A stretch of 64,000 nucleotides of DNA from contig NW_008246100.1 of assembly GCF_000281045.1 (NCBI RefSeq), positions 77,080-141,079 on the forward strand, given 5' to 3'. Source of the stretch: Saprolegnia diclina VS20 (lineage: Eukaryota; Oomycota; Saprolegniomycetes; Saprolegniales; Saprolegniaceae). The stretch's first letter is position 1. Each line of letters starts with the position of its first letter. The notes under the pieces were generated by a model that made no database searches, was not told the DNA's origin, and saw only the letters and a program-made list of their open reading frames with translations. Positions 53,185 to 64,000 of this stretch are shown one piece after another. Made by a program: the position numbers and the translations under genes.

Positions 53185-54130
53185 TCACCGATTGTACTGA
53201 CGATGAAAGACGACGTAGACCGAGAGCACGTCCGTGTAGCCAAGCACGTGGGCTTTCAAGTCGAACGGTGGTGATGTCAGCGCCACCGTGCGGCTCTGGA
53301 CCATGTCTGAGATCAGTCGCAGCACCCCATCCAGCGTCACGTGGGCACTAACCGCCGCGTCACACGAATCGAGTTGCAGTTGGCTGGGTCGTACCCGGCG
53401 GAGGCAAGGATGTCGGTCATGCCTTCGACACTCACGCGCTGGTGCACGGCGTGCGTCTCAAACAAGGCGCGCACGGAAGCCACCTCGTCGCCGAGGATGT
53501 CGAGAAGCTCCACAACGTAGGCCAGCGGAATCGTTGGTGTCGCGTCGCTCTTGCACAGTTCCGTCGCACTCGATTCAACAATCAAAGATGTGCTTACCAG
53601 CTCGTCGAGTCGCGCTTCGTCGTCGTTGTTGCCTGTGACCACCAATACTATGATTCATACATTCTCGCGCGGTTCGCAGGACGTACGCTGACTAGCGGGG
53701 TGCGTAGAACAGTCGTCAAACGGGTCGACTACATACAGCGTGTCATGCAAATGGAGGACAATCCGGGTGTCGAGACGGCGATCGAGGTAGCTGTCGTTCG
53801 TAGCCCGTGGAACGCATGTCGCTGGCAGTGCCACGTACTTTTGCGCGCGAAGGACCACAATGCGACTGGCAACGATGCGCTTGACCCCTTTCCTACGTCT
53901 TGGGTAAAGACTACATCGTCGACAAGAATGAAGACGTACTGGTAGCGGGTGCAGAGGAACCGGCTCGCCTCGGGGTTGGCCGACAGCAGCACATGCGTCG
54001 TCTTGTCAACAAGATGGTCGATCGATTGCAGCCGGTACCAGCTTCCACGTGGCAGTCCGAGCGCGACGAGGAGCTTCTTGACCTCGGCGCCGTCCAGCAC
54101 GATCGAGAGGAACAGTTGGATGCGCTCCAT
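53185..54130 (-). pseudogene. possible N-terminal fragment of an SZT2-like (KICSTOR) protein, apparently truncated or rearranged
   Basis: ATG 54128-54130 (MERIQLFLSIVLDGAEVKKL) opens a frame with GSWYRLQSIDHLVDKTTHVL and EASRFLCTRYQYVFIL, resembling the SZT2 N-terminus (LAWFLNHL, VLPPGW, FLAWQYRFVIELDLS). Lower down, AAVSAHVTLDGVLRLISDMV and VLGYTDVLSVYVVFH resemble ILFDEVFHALSR and PEIYVTIQAYS, which directly follow in SZT2. Here they are separated by two coding-looking blocks (TNDSYLDRRLDTRIVLHLHD; YVVELLDILGDEVASVRALF) that I cannot place. The frame stops at 53185, and SZT2 proteins are usually thousands of residues long. The gene is therefore either truncated and rearranged, or not SZT2. 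The family call is tentative. Confidence 0.4.
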
Positions 54131-54250
54131 GATGCTTGTCAAGTGTCTATTTGTTGCACTGACAACAATGCTGCGATTCGATTGGCGACAGCGTGGCCAA
54201 TCACATCGCGGCACACGCGAGCTTAAATTAGTTGCAACCGACAGAGCAGC

Positions 54251-55766
54251 ATGGACAGCATGTGCGACGCCGAGCCGCTCGCCGCGTCCTCCTTCCTCTT
54301 CGCCGAGAAGCGCCGGCAGAAGCCGCGGTCGCGGCCGCAAAAGTACCTCCACGAGCGACGCACCGAGAGCCCCGGCGACGACGATCATCGGGTCGAGCGG
54401 GCCAGCGTCGAGGCCAAGTACCGGGCGCCAACGCGCACCGAGCCCAAGGCCAGCGCCGGTAAGGTGAGCGCGACCAAGGCGCGCGCGCGCTCGTTCCATT
54501 GGGGCGACCACAGCAGCAGCTCCACCAACATCCTCGCGTCGTTTCCATTTCACGCGAGCTCGTTCCAGAAGGACAACAACGAGATGCCCGACTTGGACAA
54601 CGTGTACGACTACGAGATTGACGCAACGAGCCAGTACAAGTACGTGCCGAAGGAGTGTGCTAGCAACCAGCGCAACCTCTCGGCGGGCAGCTCCCGCCAG
54701 ACGTCACCGGCCGACGACACGGACGAAGTAGCCTTTGCAAGATTGGATGCGCATGCTATGCCAGTGATCCTAGGCGTTCGACCGGCCGCCGTCGCGCCAG
54801 CGCCACGCGTTCCCAACGCACCTTGTCGACGACAACGAGCTGGACGACGAGTACGAGTACAAGGCGACGAAGCGCTCGCACCGCCCGCCATCCCGGCACA
54901 AGCCCATGGCGCAGGACCCCGTGGTACCCTCGTCGTGCGAGATCAACGAGCAGAGTGTACGGTGGCTGGCCAATCGTGTTGTTGAGATATGGCCTTCACT
55001 AGCTCGAAGACACGATCAACCGATTTCGGTCCCGGCGCTCGGCCCTGCGGCAGAGCCACGACCCGCGCCGGGATGGCTTTGAAGCCGTCGATGAGAATGT
55101 CCCGCTACCTTTTCGCATTGAAGTCACCAACGAAGACGGCAAGGGCAAGGCGTCGTCGTCGTCACGCCCGCGACGCGGTCGACCGCGGCAGGCAGCACAG
55201 GCCGTGATCGCGGTGGCGACCACGGCTACCACGGACGAGCTCCGCAAGACGCTGCAGTCGCGCGCGGAGGACCCGATGATTTTCAAGGTAGTCGTTTGAA
55301 AGGGGGTTGGAAATCATATGCGTCAGCTTAGACAACGCCGGACCGTCGGCGGCAGGCGCGGTCGTCGGCGAGGTGGGCTTAGCGACCGATACAACCGTAT
55401 TATATATACCCATGCCATAGCCAAGGAACGCCGTGGACGCCCAAGGACGAGGCGTTTGAGCCTGTACAACACCCGAGTGCGCAGTGGATCCCTCGAAGCA
55501 TGTACTCCTAGTACCCCACACGTGGCAGCGCGAGAGAGCTCATACTACGGTCTAGGCCGGACGCGGTGCCCGAGACGGACGAGGCACCTGCGTGGCGGCT
55601 CCGGACCGAGAACGCATCCGACTTGCAACTGGACGATTTCAACTTTACGGGGCCGCCCGACGTCTCGCTCAACACGTCCCTCGGCAAGGTAGGTTGCACC
55701 ACGTCTCGATGCAAAGGTCATTTTGTATCTTCATAGGACTTTTTGAGTTTGTTTGCTCAATCCTAA
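54251..55766 (+). CDS. unrecognised, mostly disordered protein (multi-exon)
   Basis: ATG 54251 (MDSMCDAEPLAASSFLFAEK) lies 120 bp from the divergent SZT2-like start. Exon 1 is basic and Ser-rich (KKR-type clusters, KARARSFHWGDHSSSSTN), then acidic (DNVYDYEIDATSQYKYVPKE). Later exons give DDEYEYKATKRSHRPP, EDTINRFRSRRSALRQSHDP, RIEVTNEDGKGKASSSSRPR, VPETDEAPAWRLRTENAS and DLQLDDFNFTGPPDVSLNTS. A clear 48-nt intron (55689-55736) joins LGK to DFLSLFAQS before TAA at 55764-55766. No domain was recognised. The charge pattern suggests a nuclear or signalling scaffold. The joins between about 54770 and 55560 are uncertain. Confidence 0.6.
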
Positions 55767-55830
55767 TCGTCTCAAGTCGTCTTCTCATAACGAAAACGCG
55801 CCAATCGTGTGTTCAAACTCAAGTGTTTTG

Positions 55831-58800
55831 TTATGGCTGCCGGCTATGAGCCGCCTCGGCACGCACCTTCATTTGCTCGTAGAACGTCAGTGCGCTCATG
55901 ATGCTGGCGCCAAAGAGCGCCATGAAGCTGAGACAGCCCATGCAGCACAAAAAGCAAGCAATGCGGGCGCAGGCCTTGGGACCCACCTACGCAAGCGGAG
56001 GTAGCCAAATAGCGTCGAAACGCACGTACGAGTTCGCGAAGGACGTTGAAGGGGTTGGCGCTGAGCTTGATGCGACCGACGGTCGGTGGTAAATACGGAT
56101 TGATGTTGGGCTCCTTCCGGCCGCTCCCGACCGGCGTCGCGCTGTACTCGGCTTCGGTCACGATTTGAATCCCGATAGCAACTTGGCCCATCTCTTCGGA
56201 TTTGCCTTCGGCGCGGTTGTGGAAGCGCATCGTGAGCCACTCGGAGTCGTCGTGGAGCCGCCCGAGCCCGATAAAGTCCTACAGAGCAATGTATCGTCGT
56301 CGCTGGTTCCAAGGAGACGTACGAGGAAGGAGCCGATCGCTTCTTTCGCTTCGTTCTCTTCCTTGGCCGCGCGCTTGTCGGCTTTTTGTTGGGCGTTTGG
56401 GACACTGGCGCCGTCGCCACTCGCTTTGGCGTTGACCTTGGTCCGCAGTAGCGTCTGGAGCTTCCCCAACCGAGACGGCGATTTCTTCTTTCTCTCGTTG
56501 AGCAGCGGCTTGGTGACGTGGTTCTTCTCCAAGTCGAGATCGGCGTAGTGATGGGTTTGGTTGTCGTCGTCGCTCTCATTCTCGCTCTCGCCATCGCTGT
56601 CGCCATCCAGGACGCGCGCTGCATGTTTCATTTCTTTGAACGGCAGGACCGTCCGGTTCTCCTGGTACGCGAGCTGGAGCCAGCGGTAAAGGTCGAGCTC
56701 CGTACCGCCTGCACGAACACGAGATCGTGCTCAACGACTATAAATTGCAAGGTACCGATAATGTCTTGCCACTTGAGGAGGTCCTTCTCCCAGAGCTGCA
56801 GATGCAGGCGCGCAAACTCGGGCTTCATGGGCATTTCAACTTGAAACTTCATGCGGTAGTTCCAGCTCGCTTTGCCCGTCGAGCAGCGCCAGTGAATGTC
56901 GGTCGACTGCGCCTTGTGGCCCTCCATCCACGCTTTCACAAACAAGTCGTTCGTCTCGCTCAGCTATCAACAAGAGCGTCAGGACGTGGAGGACGACAGC
57001 GTCGTACGTCCTTGTCGACAACCCCCTCCGACTTCCAAATGACGACGCGCACTTCGAACTTTTTCGGTGGCGGCGGCGCAATGTCGATCGGCTCGTAGAT
57101 CGCCGCTTGCGACGGCGTGAGAATGTCGACCCACAGCTGCAGCGTGCCCTGCGACGTCGCCTCCTTGCCCGTCCAGAGCGGTCGGTACTCGATCGGCTTG
57201 AGCGTTCCCGCGGCTTTGAGCTACCTCGTCCACATGAGCTTTTGGGACACCAGAGTAACTTGCCTTGGGGTGGCCCAGGCCAATGTCTTGCCACTGTTTG
57301 TGGAACCACCGATCTTCGAGGTCGATGATGGTCTCGCCAATGAAATCGTCAGTCCCAAACCGGTCGTGGTCCCACACCGAAATGGAGAGCTGCGATGTGC
57401 CTACTCGACGATACTTGGCAACGCACAAGAAGAGAGAGTAACCTGGGATCGTCGCTTCGACCGTGAAAAGACGGTAAAAGTCGGGGTTGAGCGTCTTCTT
57501 CTGGTGCTGGTCGCGGTCGTTGACCTTGTTTTGACCCAATTGGAGTCGCAAATACGGATCGCTGAGTCCATTCCGGTCTTTTGGCTGAAGATTTGTCGCG
57601 CGGAGGACGTAGACGCGCACTTCGTATGGCTTGGGCTCTGTCAGCGACGTGTAATCCACCAGCAGACTCTGCTTGGTCGACTCGAGCGTCACGACGACGA
57701 GGCCTTTGAAGACGCCCGTTTGTATCTGGATGCGCTCCTTGCGACGGCGGAAGAGGGACCCAAGGACCGTGTGGGCGCGGAAGAGCGGGTACGTCTCGAA
57801 CGGCTTGGTCTTGAGGTACTCTTCGAGCTCCTTCCCGCCCGACTAGTCAACTCTCTCACATCGCCAACAACATGGAAAACACGTACTTGAATCCACCAGT
57901 CGCGACCGGCGAAGTACGGCGGCGTGTCATAACCCTTCTTGGCGGCCATGTCCGCGTCCAACACGTCACTGTTGGTGCCAGGCACAATGTACACGCGGCC
58001 TTTCTTCTTGGCGTCTTCGACTGACGCGAACAGTCGGCGGTCGGCCTCGGCCTGGAGCTGCTTTTGGACGGCGGGGTCGTCCCGGGACGCTGGTGAGGGC
58101 TCGTACGACACGTGGGGCAAGTGAAGCGCACCAATGCCCGTGCCGTCGTCGCGGACAGCGGGCTGCGTCTCGTCTTCCTGCCGTTCGCACTTGTAAGCTC
58201 AGCAATTGTGGGGAAAGCTATACCTTGGCCGGGTCGTCGTTGTCGTCGTCGCTCCCCGACGCACTGCCCATGAAGTCGTCATCGTCGTCAACGTTAGCCC
58301 CGTCTATTGGGGATCTCAGAACTTGGCGGTTGATGATGCAACGCACCGTTGTCGTCGGACCCATCGTCTTTGGGATCGTCGGCGTCGTTCTCGTCGGCAT
58401 CGCTGCCAGCGTCGCTGTGTTGCTTTTGCGATTGGCGGTTGCGCTGCTTCTCGAGGTGGAGGTGGTAGTCGAATTCTTGCTGCAACGGCGGCTCGTAGCT
58501 CGGGCTCCACGGCAGCTTCTTGGTCAAATCGATCACGCACGACGCAATGAGCGGCTGGTGCAGTCCGCCCATCGTACTGTCGTACACCTAATCGAATGAG
58601 ACGCTGCGTGACAGCCAATAATGGAGAGACCTTGAGCACGAGCTGCGGACTGAAGAGCGTGTCGATCGGGAGGCGCGTCGGGATCACGAGCCGTTCGAGG
58701 AAATTTGCGTTCTTGCTTTCCGGCTCATGGCTTGCTTTTGTGCGGCGCTCGGCGTTCTCGCGGCTCGCCGACGCTGCGCCCGTGAGCTCAAACTCGACAA

Positions 58801-61800
58801 ACGGATTCTAAGTTTTCATACAATAAGATGTACCACGAACAGTAGGCATACCTGGATGTGGAAGAGGCGATTCGACTTGAGGTTGCGGACGCCCATGGCA
58901 ATGATGTCGACGTACGCGTCCCGGCACTCGGGCACGATCGACGGCAGCGGAATTGAGCGCTCTTCGGCCGTCGGGTTGACGAGAAGCTGCACGGACAACA
59001 AGATCTCCCCCGTCACACCGAGGTCTTCGAGGACGTTCGTGTCGGAGCGGAGCGTGTGCCACACTGGGTACGGCACGGATGTCGACTTGGTGGCTTTGGC
59101 CAGCGGAATACGCAAGTCGCCGAGATATTTGGTCGTGCTATTGCTGTAGCCGGTTTTCGACACCACCTAGTTGCGTAAGCTCGTCAATGTCTCGTCGCCC
59201 AATGCTACCTGGAGCCAGAGCTCGGGCGCAAACTCCAAGTTGCTCGGCAAGTCCACGTTGAACTGGAGCGACTCGTAGTAGAGCGGGTCGAGCGTGCGCC
59301 GCTTTGCTTTGGTCTTCTTCGTCTCGTGCAACAGATGCACCAAGATCTGCGGGTCCGGCAGTCCGTTCTTAGTCGTTGACTTGGCGAAGAGGCCGCGACA
59401 TTGGTAGATATGCACGCGGACCATGCACGGCAGCGTCTCAGAGATCGCATTAAACGGTGTGACCCACGCCTCGCGCGCAGCGAGCTCTTCGCGGCCAAAC
59501 GCGACGCGGAGGAGGAGCGAGCCCGGCGACTGCCCCGGGAGCAAGCCGGGCGGCCGCGCGACTTCCTCGAGCAAGTGCAGCCAGCGCATCGGGACTTGGA
59601 AGCCGGCTTGGACGAGGTCGCTGCTGCGAATGCGTGCGTACGCGATACCGTGGAGGTCGTCGGCGTCGCTGGACTCGCGACAGAGTGTCACAATGACGTC
59701 TGGCAGCTGCGTCAAGTTGGACGGGAGCTCAATGTTCTTGGCGTCGAGCGCCGCGCCCCACACCACGCGCCCGTGCCTAGACCTCGATAGTTCAAGCTGC
59801 AAAGGATCACGGGACGTACTTGACGGGCATCGCATCAAAGCGCACGGCGTACTGGCCGATGCTGACGACCACAAACAGCTTGGCGCAGAGACCGGTGCGC
59901 AGTCGCACCTGTGGCACGTCTTGGCCAAAAAAGAGCGCAACGCGGAGTACGTAGCGCGTCATGGGCGGCCGCAGGGCGTCCCAGTCCTCGATCGTGACCT
60001 CTTTGACGTGCATCTTTTCATTCTCGTCGGGCGATGGCCGCTGCACATGCGCCACGCTCACGAGGAGCCGGCCTCGGTACGTCGACCCGTGTTCAGGGAA
60101 CTGCTTCATGTGCTTGCACGCGTCCGAGTGCTGATTTGCTTGCAGCGGCGGCCCGTACAAGTTGATGTACCGCAGCGGCGTCTGCTCCAAGAGAGTGGCG
60201 TTGGCCACGTCGGCCAGGTCGGCGTCGATCGCCGGTAGCTGGAGAAAGTCGAGAATGCTCTGCCCCACAAGTTTGCTCGACCGACCGAGCTCGCGGTCCC
60301 GGACGCTGATGCTGATGCGGCGACTCATCGTAGGCATGAGCACGGGGATCCAGAGCGCTTCGAGAAACGTGGCCGACAAGTTGTGCGAGCCTTTGATCGA
60401 GATGACGCTTGTCTTGCACTTGACATTGCCCGCAAAGTCGACGCGGACAAACGCGTCAATGCCGGCGGCCGAGAGGAGCGTAGGCGTGTCGAGCGCTGGC
60501 AGCTCCTCGGCGGCAAACACGGTCACGACAAGAAAGTGTAGGGATTGCGTGATGGCCGGGGGCAGTAAAACGAGGTCGTGAATGTCCTTGGTGTCGTTCT
60601 CCTTGACCGCTTCGTGCACGGGGAAGGCTTCGCCGGGCCCGACGATCGCCATGCTCACGAGCAGATAGCCCTACATATTGTTTCCGCACTAGCCTCGAAA
60701 CGAGGGCTAGGGTACTTGGATGCCCTTGTCCTTCTTGCTCTTGTGGTCGACGAGCGCGAGCCATTGCCGGTACACCTCGCGTTGGGGCTACAGCACGTGA
60801 GGTGTCGTAGGCGAGCGGAAGATCTGTACGCGGCAGTAGATGCTCATGACGTCAAATTGGTACGTCCCGATCTCGACGTTGGGCCGAAGGACGTTGCTGT
60901 CGTAGACCGATACCTACAAGCAGCTAAGAAGGAAGCTACGACGTGCTCGGACGACCGTGATGGTGGCTTGCTCGAGCTCCTTCCGGCCAATGTTGCGGAA
61001 GCGGAAGAAGAGGAGCTCGTCAAAGACGCATGAGAACGTCTGGCTTTTCACCGACGTCTTCTGCTTCTTCCCCATGACTTCGACGAAGCACACCGGGTCG
61101 GACGTCCCATCAAACTACGCGTCGATAAGTCGACGAGCGCTAGAAACGAGGTACGTTTTCGCCTTTGAGATCCCGCGCTTCGAGGATGTGCGCTTGGATC
61201 TGGAAATCACCTCGCGGAATGTTGACGAGCAGGGCTTCGAGCCGCTGCTTCTCTTGGAGGTCGAGCTCTTGCTTACGGAGCAGCGCGTCGTCGTCGGTCT
61301 CGTCTTGCTGTACCGCAAAGCCGTCGGCGTCGGACGTGTCCCACGTCTCGCCCACCGCGATGGCCGCGGGGGCGACTACCGCGCGCTGGACGTCGACCCG
61401 GCGCTGGAGCACGCTATCGTTCTCGCGCTCGTAGACGAGCGACGCCTTGATCTCGAGCTCGCCGAGCTTCTCGTTGGGCGCCCACGCCTTGTCGACGAGC
61501 GTATACCAGCGCGTGGAGCGCATCGTGGGCTCGGCCATGATGTCGGAGGCGACGAGGCGGAGCTGGCCCACGACGCGCTTCTTGACGTTGACCTTGTCGG
61601 CGACAACGATCGTCACGGTCGTCATGTAGTCGCTCGCGCGAAATGAAAACGTCTACTCCATATGCATGAGATGCTACATAAGCGAGGACGCCGTACTTCG
61701 TTCCAGACAGGGTCGATGGTTCGCGCCTTGATGGCCGTCTTGTACGTCATGCCCGACGACGCAAGCTTGCAGTAGAGACTCGTGGTCGCACGGAGCGTGG

Positions 61801-61918
61801 CCTTGGCCATGTTGCGCGCGCGGAGCACCGTGATGCGAAGGGTGTTGGGCAGCTTCGTACCCTCCGTCACCTCGTCGGCTTCATGGAGGCGGATCGCTGG
61901 CGGCGCCTCGGACGCCAT
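55831..61918 (-). CDS. ferlin (multi-C2, FerI, tail-anchored membrane fusion protein)
   Basis: ATG 61916-61918 (MASEAPPAIRLHEADEVTEG). At least fifteen short introns. The first C2 is LRITVLRARNMAKATLRATT then VVGQLRLVASDIM. The second is FQIQAHILEARDLKGENVPR, FDGTSDPVCFVEVMGKKQKT, CVFDELLFFRF. A FerI-type segment follows (YRQWLALVDHKSKKDKGIQG, YLLVSMAIVGPGEAFP). Later C2s include YEVRVYVLRATNLQPKDRNG, SDPYLRLQLG, with VWDHDRFGTDDFIGE carrying a full set of Ca2+-binding Asp residues. The last C2 has STDIHWRCSTGKASWNYRMK and FARLHLQLWEKDLLKWQDII. A C-terminal helix (RIACFLCCMGCLSFMALFGA) anchors it before TAA 55831-55833. Ferlins drive Ca2+-dependent vesicle fusion and membrane repair. The order and TM tail make the call firm; exact exon ends are approximate. 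Confidence 0.93.
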
Positions 61919-62070
61919 CGAACGGGATATCGAACAACTCGAAAATACCGCTTCGAACAAGATTCGAACCCAAGGTGTCCAGTATACCATACAAAAAGCA
62001 AAGTCATGCAAATCGGCAAACCAAAAGGTTCTTAACGGTTTGCCGTTAAAGCCAACTGCTGTCGAGGTCT
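61919..62070. other. short intergenic spacer between GH6 stop and ferlin start
   Basis: About 150 bp. It contains gattcgaacc (61961), the reverse complement of a tRNA B-box, but no tRNA fold was found. Confidence 0.4.
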
Positions 62071-63099
62071 CTACGGCGCAATGGCCGACACCTTTTGCAT
62101 GCCCTTGACTTGCACAAAGTAGCCGTTGTTCCAGAGCTCCACAAAGCCGTCGAGGAAGAATGCGCCCGCGGTCGGGCCGCCGTTGCAGTTGCCATCGCTC
62201 TCGCCCGGCGGTTTGATCCAGAGCATGTAGTCGACGAGGCGCTCGCCCGACGTAATGGTCGGCGGGCGGCCAATGCCCCGACCCTTCGGGTTGCACCACT
62301 GACTCATCGGGTCCGGTCCCGCAAAGTTGCGCGAGACATCGAGCACGCACGTGACCGTTCGGTTCGCAGTCGCCATCGCCGTCGCCGAAAAGTTGCCGCA
62401 CATGTTGACAAGCTCGGCCGTGGTGCGGAAGTTGGACGTGTTGATCGAGATGCCTTTGAGGCGGGTGCCCGTCGGGTCCAGCGTCGAGAGCACGCGCGCG
62501 ATCTTTCCGTCGTTGGCCTTGCCCAGCACCCAGAACCCAATGTCAACGTAAATGTCGGCGCGCGGGTTGCGGCCGAGGAGCGAGACGGCGTTGATGAGGT
62601 TGCGCTCGTACTCGAACGTCGTCGCACACGCTGAGCCTCCGACGAGGAGACCGACTGCGTCCGGCTCGAGGATGTACACGACGTTGTTGTCACCGACCGT
62701 CGTGGTGAGGTCCGTCAAGAACTGAGCGTACTGCTCTGGCGTCTTGTTGGCGCCGTCGGTCGATTGGTGGTCCTGACAATCCTTGTTGGGGAGACCGTAC
62801 ACGACAATGGTCGGGCGGCTACCTAGAAACGGTATAAGGAAACGAATTACGACTCGATGTGTACCCTTGGGGCAGTTGCCAACCGCAAGCGCTGCTTGGT
62901 GCTTCGAGTCGGGGTCGCGGTCCGTGTACCACGTAGCAATCGGCTGGGTTTCGACCACCTCGATCGCATTCTTGAGGTGCGGGAATTGGACCTTGGCCAG
63001 CGAGTACGAGTACGGCTTGACCGCCGAGCAGAGGCCAAGGGACGCCAAGACGTTGGGCATCAAGCAAGACGCTAGCGCGAGTCGGAACAATGCAACCAT
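62071..63099 (-). CDS. secreted GH6 glycoside hydrolase (cellobiohydrolase/endoglucanase type)
   Basis: Start ATG 63097-63099 (MVALFRLALASCLMPNVLAS), a signal peptide. A longer upstream frame is ignored. A 42-nt intron (62823-62864) joins NCPKG to SRPTIVVYGLPNKDC, the typical GH6 strand before the catalytic tunnel. VVYILEPDAVGLLVGG carries the catalytic-acid Asp, followed by ADIYVDIGFWVLGKA, GISINTSNFRTT, CVLDVSRNFAG, and WIKPPGESDGNCNG, which matches the GH6 signature WVKPGGECDG. GH6 enzymes cleave beta-1,4-glucan with inversion. Oomycetes have cellulose in their own walls, so the target may be self or host. No carbohydrate-binding module is present. Stop TAG 62071-62073. Confidence 0.94.
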   Translation of the reverse strand: MVALFRLALASCLMPNVLASLGLCSAVKPYSYSLAKVQFPHLKNAIEVVETQPIATWYTDRDPDSKHQAALAVGNCPKGTHRVVIRFLIPFLGSRPTIVVYGLPNKDCQDHQSTDGANKTPEQYAQFLTDLTTTVGDNNVVYILEPDAVGLLVGGSACATTFEYERNLINAVSLLGRNPRADIYVDIGFWVLGKANDGKIARVLSTLDPTGTRLKGISINTSNFRTTAELVNMCGNFSATAMATANRTVTCVLDVSRNFAGPDPMSQWCNPKGRGIGRPPTITSGERLVDYMLWIKPPGESDGNCNGGPTAGAFFLDGFVELWNNGYFVQVKGMQKVSAIAP

Positions 63100-64000
63100 G
63101 GCAAAGCAAGTTGGTGAGTGCGATAACCAGCGAGCTTTCCCAAGCCTCTGCCTCGGACCATTCATTGCTGTCACCACGCCATGCAGCAACGTGCGCCATG
63201 TTCGGCATCGGTCGCCGTTGTCCGAACCTCACTCTCTCCACTTGCCACGTCATTGTGTTATCTAAGCGTGCGCCGATTGGCCGAGCCAAATGACGTGTGT
63301 CATTTCTGTGCAACGCCTGCAGACCAGACCTTCCTCGAGTTCTCGAGTCTCCCTCCTCGTGTTGGCCAACGCTAGTAGGTACCGTCCTTCAGCTCCGAGC
63401 TTCGCATAGCAATGCAAAAGCACCCATTCACTTCTAGTCGCCATGCAGGGGCCCACCAAGTAGAAAACCCTACGAAGGCGCGTCACCTCTACTGCTAATC
63501 TAATTGCTACCGACGTGTCCAAGTACACGCTGCATGTCCATGAGGTCACCCAACCCTTCTTCGCTGCCCGCTCTGCGATGATGCTGCTTCCGTCGGCTTC
63601 GGCGCGCCGCCGGATCAGAAGCGAGCGTGTCGCTGCCGGAAAGATTCCCGTTGCTCGTCCTTTCTCTGGCAGCAGCATTTTGGCCAATCACAGGCGCCGG
63701 CGACAACGCGGTCGTTTTTCGAACGACCAACACTGACAAAATAGGAGCGAAACCGCTGGCATTTTGACCAATCAGAGGCGTCGAGCGACCGAGAACTTCT
63801 GGAACCGTCTTTTCGACGCCTCTGATTGGGCCGTGCAAGCGATGTGCGAAACGAGCCGACGGCAGTTGGGGCTCATAAAAAGCGGATCTGCCGACACAAT
63901 GTAGGTTTTACCTTGAGCTTTGTATAGTGAGGTGGCAGCCAGCCCGAAGAGTATTAAGCACTTGCTTCCAGTATAGAACAACCCGGCCGCTTGGGCTCCC
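63100..64000. other. intergenic end of window, rich in CCAAT boxes
   Basis: About 900 bp with CCAAT boxes at 63276 (inverse), 63684, 63768 and 63825 (inverse). A minus-strand frame from ATG 63678 (MLLPEKGRATGIFPAATRSL) ends near 63262 and could be a small gene, but it has no recognised features and a CCAAT box only a few bases before its ATG. Confidence 0.4.
63768..63829. promoter_or_regulatory. 17-bp perfect inverted repeat built on two CCAAT boxes
   Basis: ccaatcagaggcgtcga (63768-63784) and tcgacgcctctgattgg (63813-63829) are exact reverse complements separated by 28 bp. A third copy, ccaatcacaggcgccgg, lies at 63684. This is a likely NF-Y-type promoter element. Confidence 0.6.

Noticed and set aside
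61961-61970. tRNA B-box-like sequence (reverse complement of ggttcgaatc)
   Set aside because: Surrounding bases form neither a 5-bp T stem nor an A-box at the right distance, so no tRNA was called.
63262-63678. minus-strand frame from ATG 63678
   Set aside because: No recognised features, a CCAAT box a few bases before the ATG, and lower coding bias toward its end. Mentioned only in the intergenic entry.

Overview
This is nuclear DNA of a eukaryote with compact, GC-rich genes, most likely an oomycete of the Saprolegniales. That assignment is an inference. It rests on dense genes on both strands, many GT-AG introns of only about 42-60 nt (often starting GTAC or GTAG), lineage-typical gene types (secreted GH6 and GH17 glycanases, a REJ/GPS receptor-like giant, a ferlin, multi-pass membrane families) and the absence of bacterial-style operons. 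There are two assembly gaps, 7456-7973 (518 N) and 27982-28081 (exactly 100 N, so probably of unknown size).

Layout. 16-4698 (-) HPS5-like BLOC-2 subunit with a C-terminal RING. 5007-5777 (-) short-chain dehydrogenase, with a second tandem copy at 7008-7455 cut by a gap. 8133-9877 (+) PP2C phosphatase with an E2-like N-terminus. 10091-20571 (+) giant REJ/EGF/GPS membrane protein ending in a TRAF-type zinc finger. 20974-21842 (+) UBC12-like protein without the catalytic Cys. 22498-23883 (+) RagC/Gtr2 GTPase, convergent with a Qa-SNARE syntaxin (23956-25257, -). 25586-30989 (-) two intact genes and one gap-truncated copy of a multi-pass membrane protein family. 31835-33884 (+) GTPBP1/2-like GTPase. 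34300-35350 poorly resolved, with fold-back repeats. 35506-37374 (+) CCDC177-like coiled coil. 37889-39570 (+) STIM-like EF-hand/SAM protein with FN3 domains. 40416-42391 (+) mitochondrial FAD glycerol-3-phosphate dehydrogenase. 42573-43507 near-perfect inverted repeat with 400-bp arms. 43659-44329 (-) aprataxin. 44686-45499 (+) small voltage-sensor-like protein, convergent with YIPF1/2 (45517-46547, -). 47338-48669 (+) membrane-anchored GH17 glucanase. 49012-51214 (+) SulP/STAS transporter. 51417-52661 (-) homoserine O-acetyltransferase. 53185-54130 (-) possible SZT2-like remnant. 54251-55766 (+) unrecognised protein. 55831-61918 (-) ferlin. 62071-63099 (-) GH6 glycoside hydrolase.

The genes do not form one pathway. 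Recurring themes are membrane traffic and fusion (HPS5, syntaxin, ferlin, YIPF), nutrient signalling (RagC, perhaps SZT2), Ca2+ or voltage sensing (STIM-like, ferlin, VSD), and secreted wall enzymes (GH17, GH6). The most unusual items are two E2-fold proteins lacking the active-site cysteine, the RING on HPS5, the STIM-like EF-SAM-FN3-TM protein, the REJ/GPS giant with an intracellular TRAF-type zinc finger, and the long inverted repeat. Exon joins were made by eye from frame continuity, GT/AG ends and family resemblance. No database search was possible.
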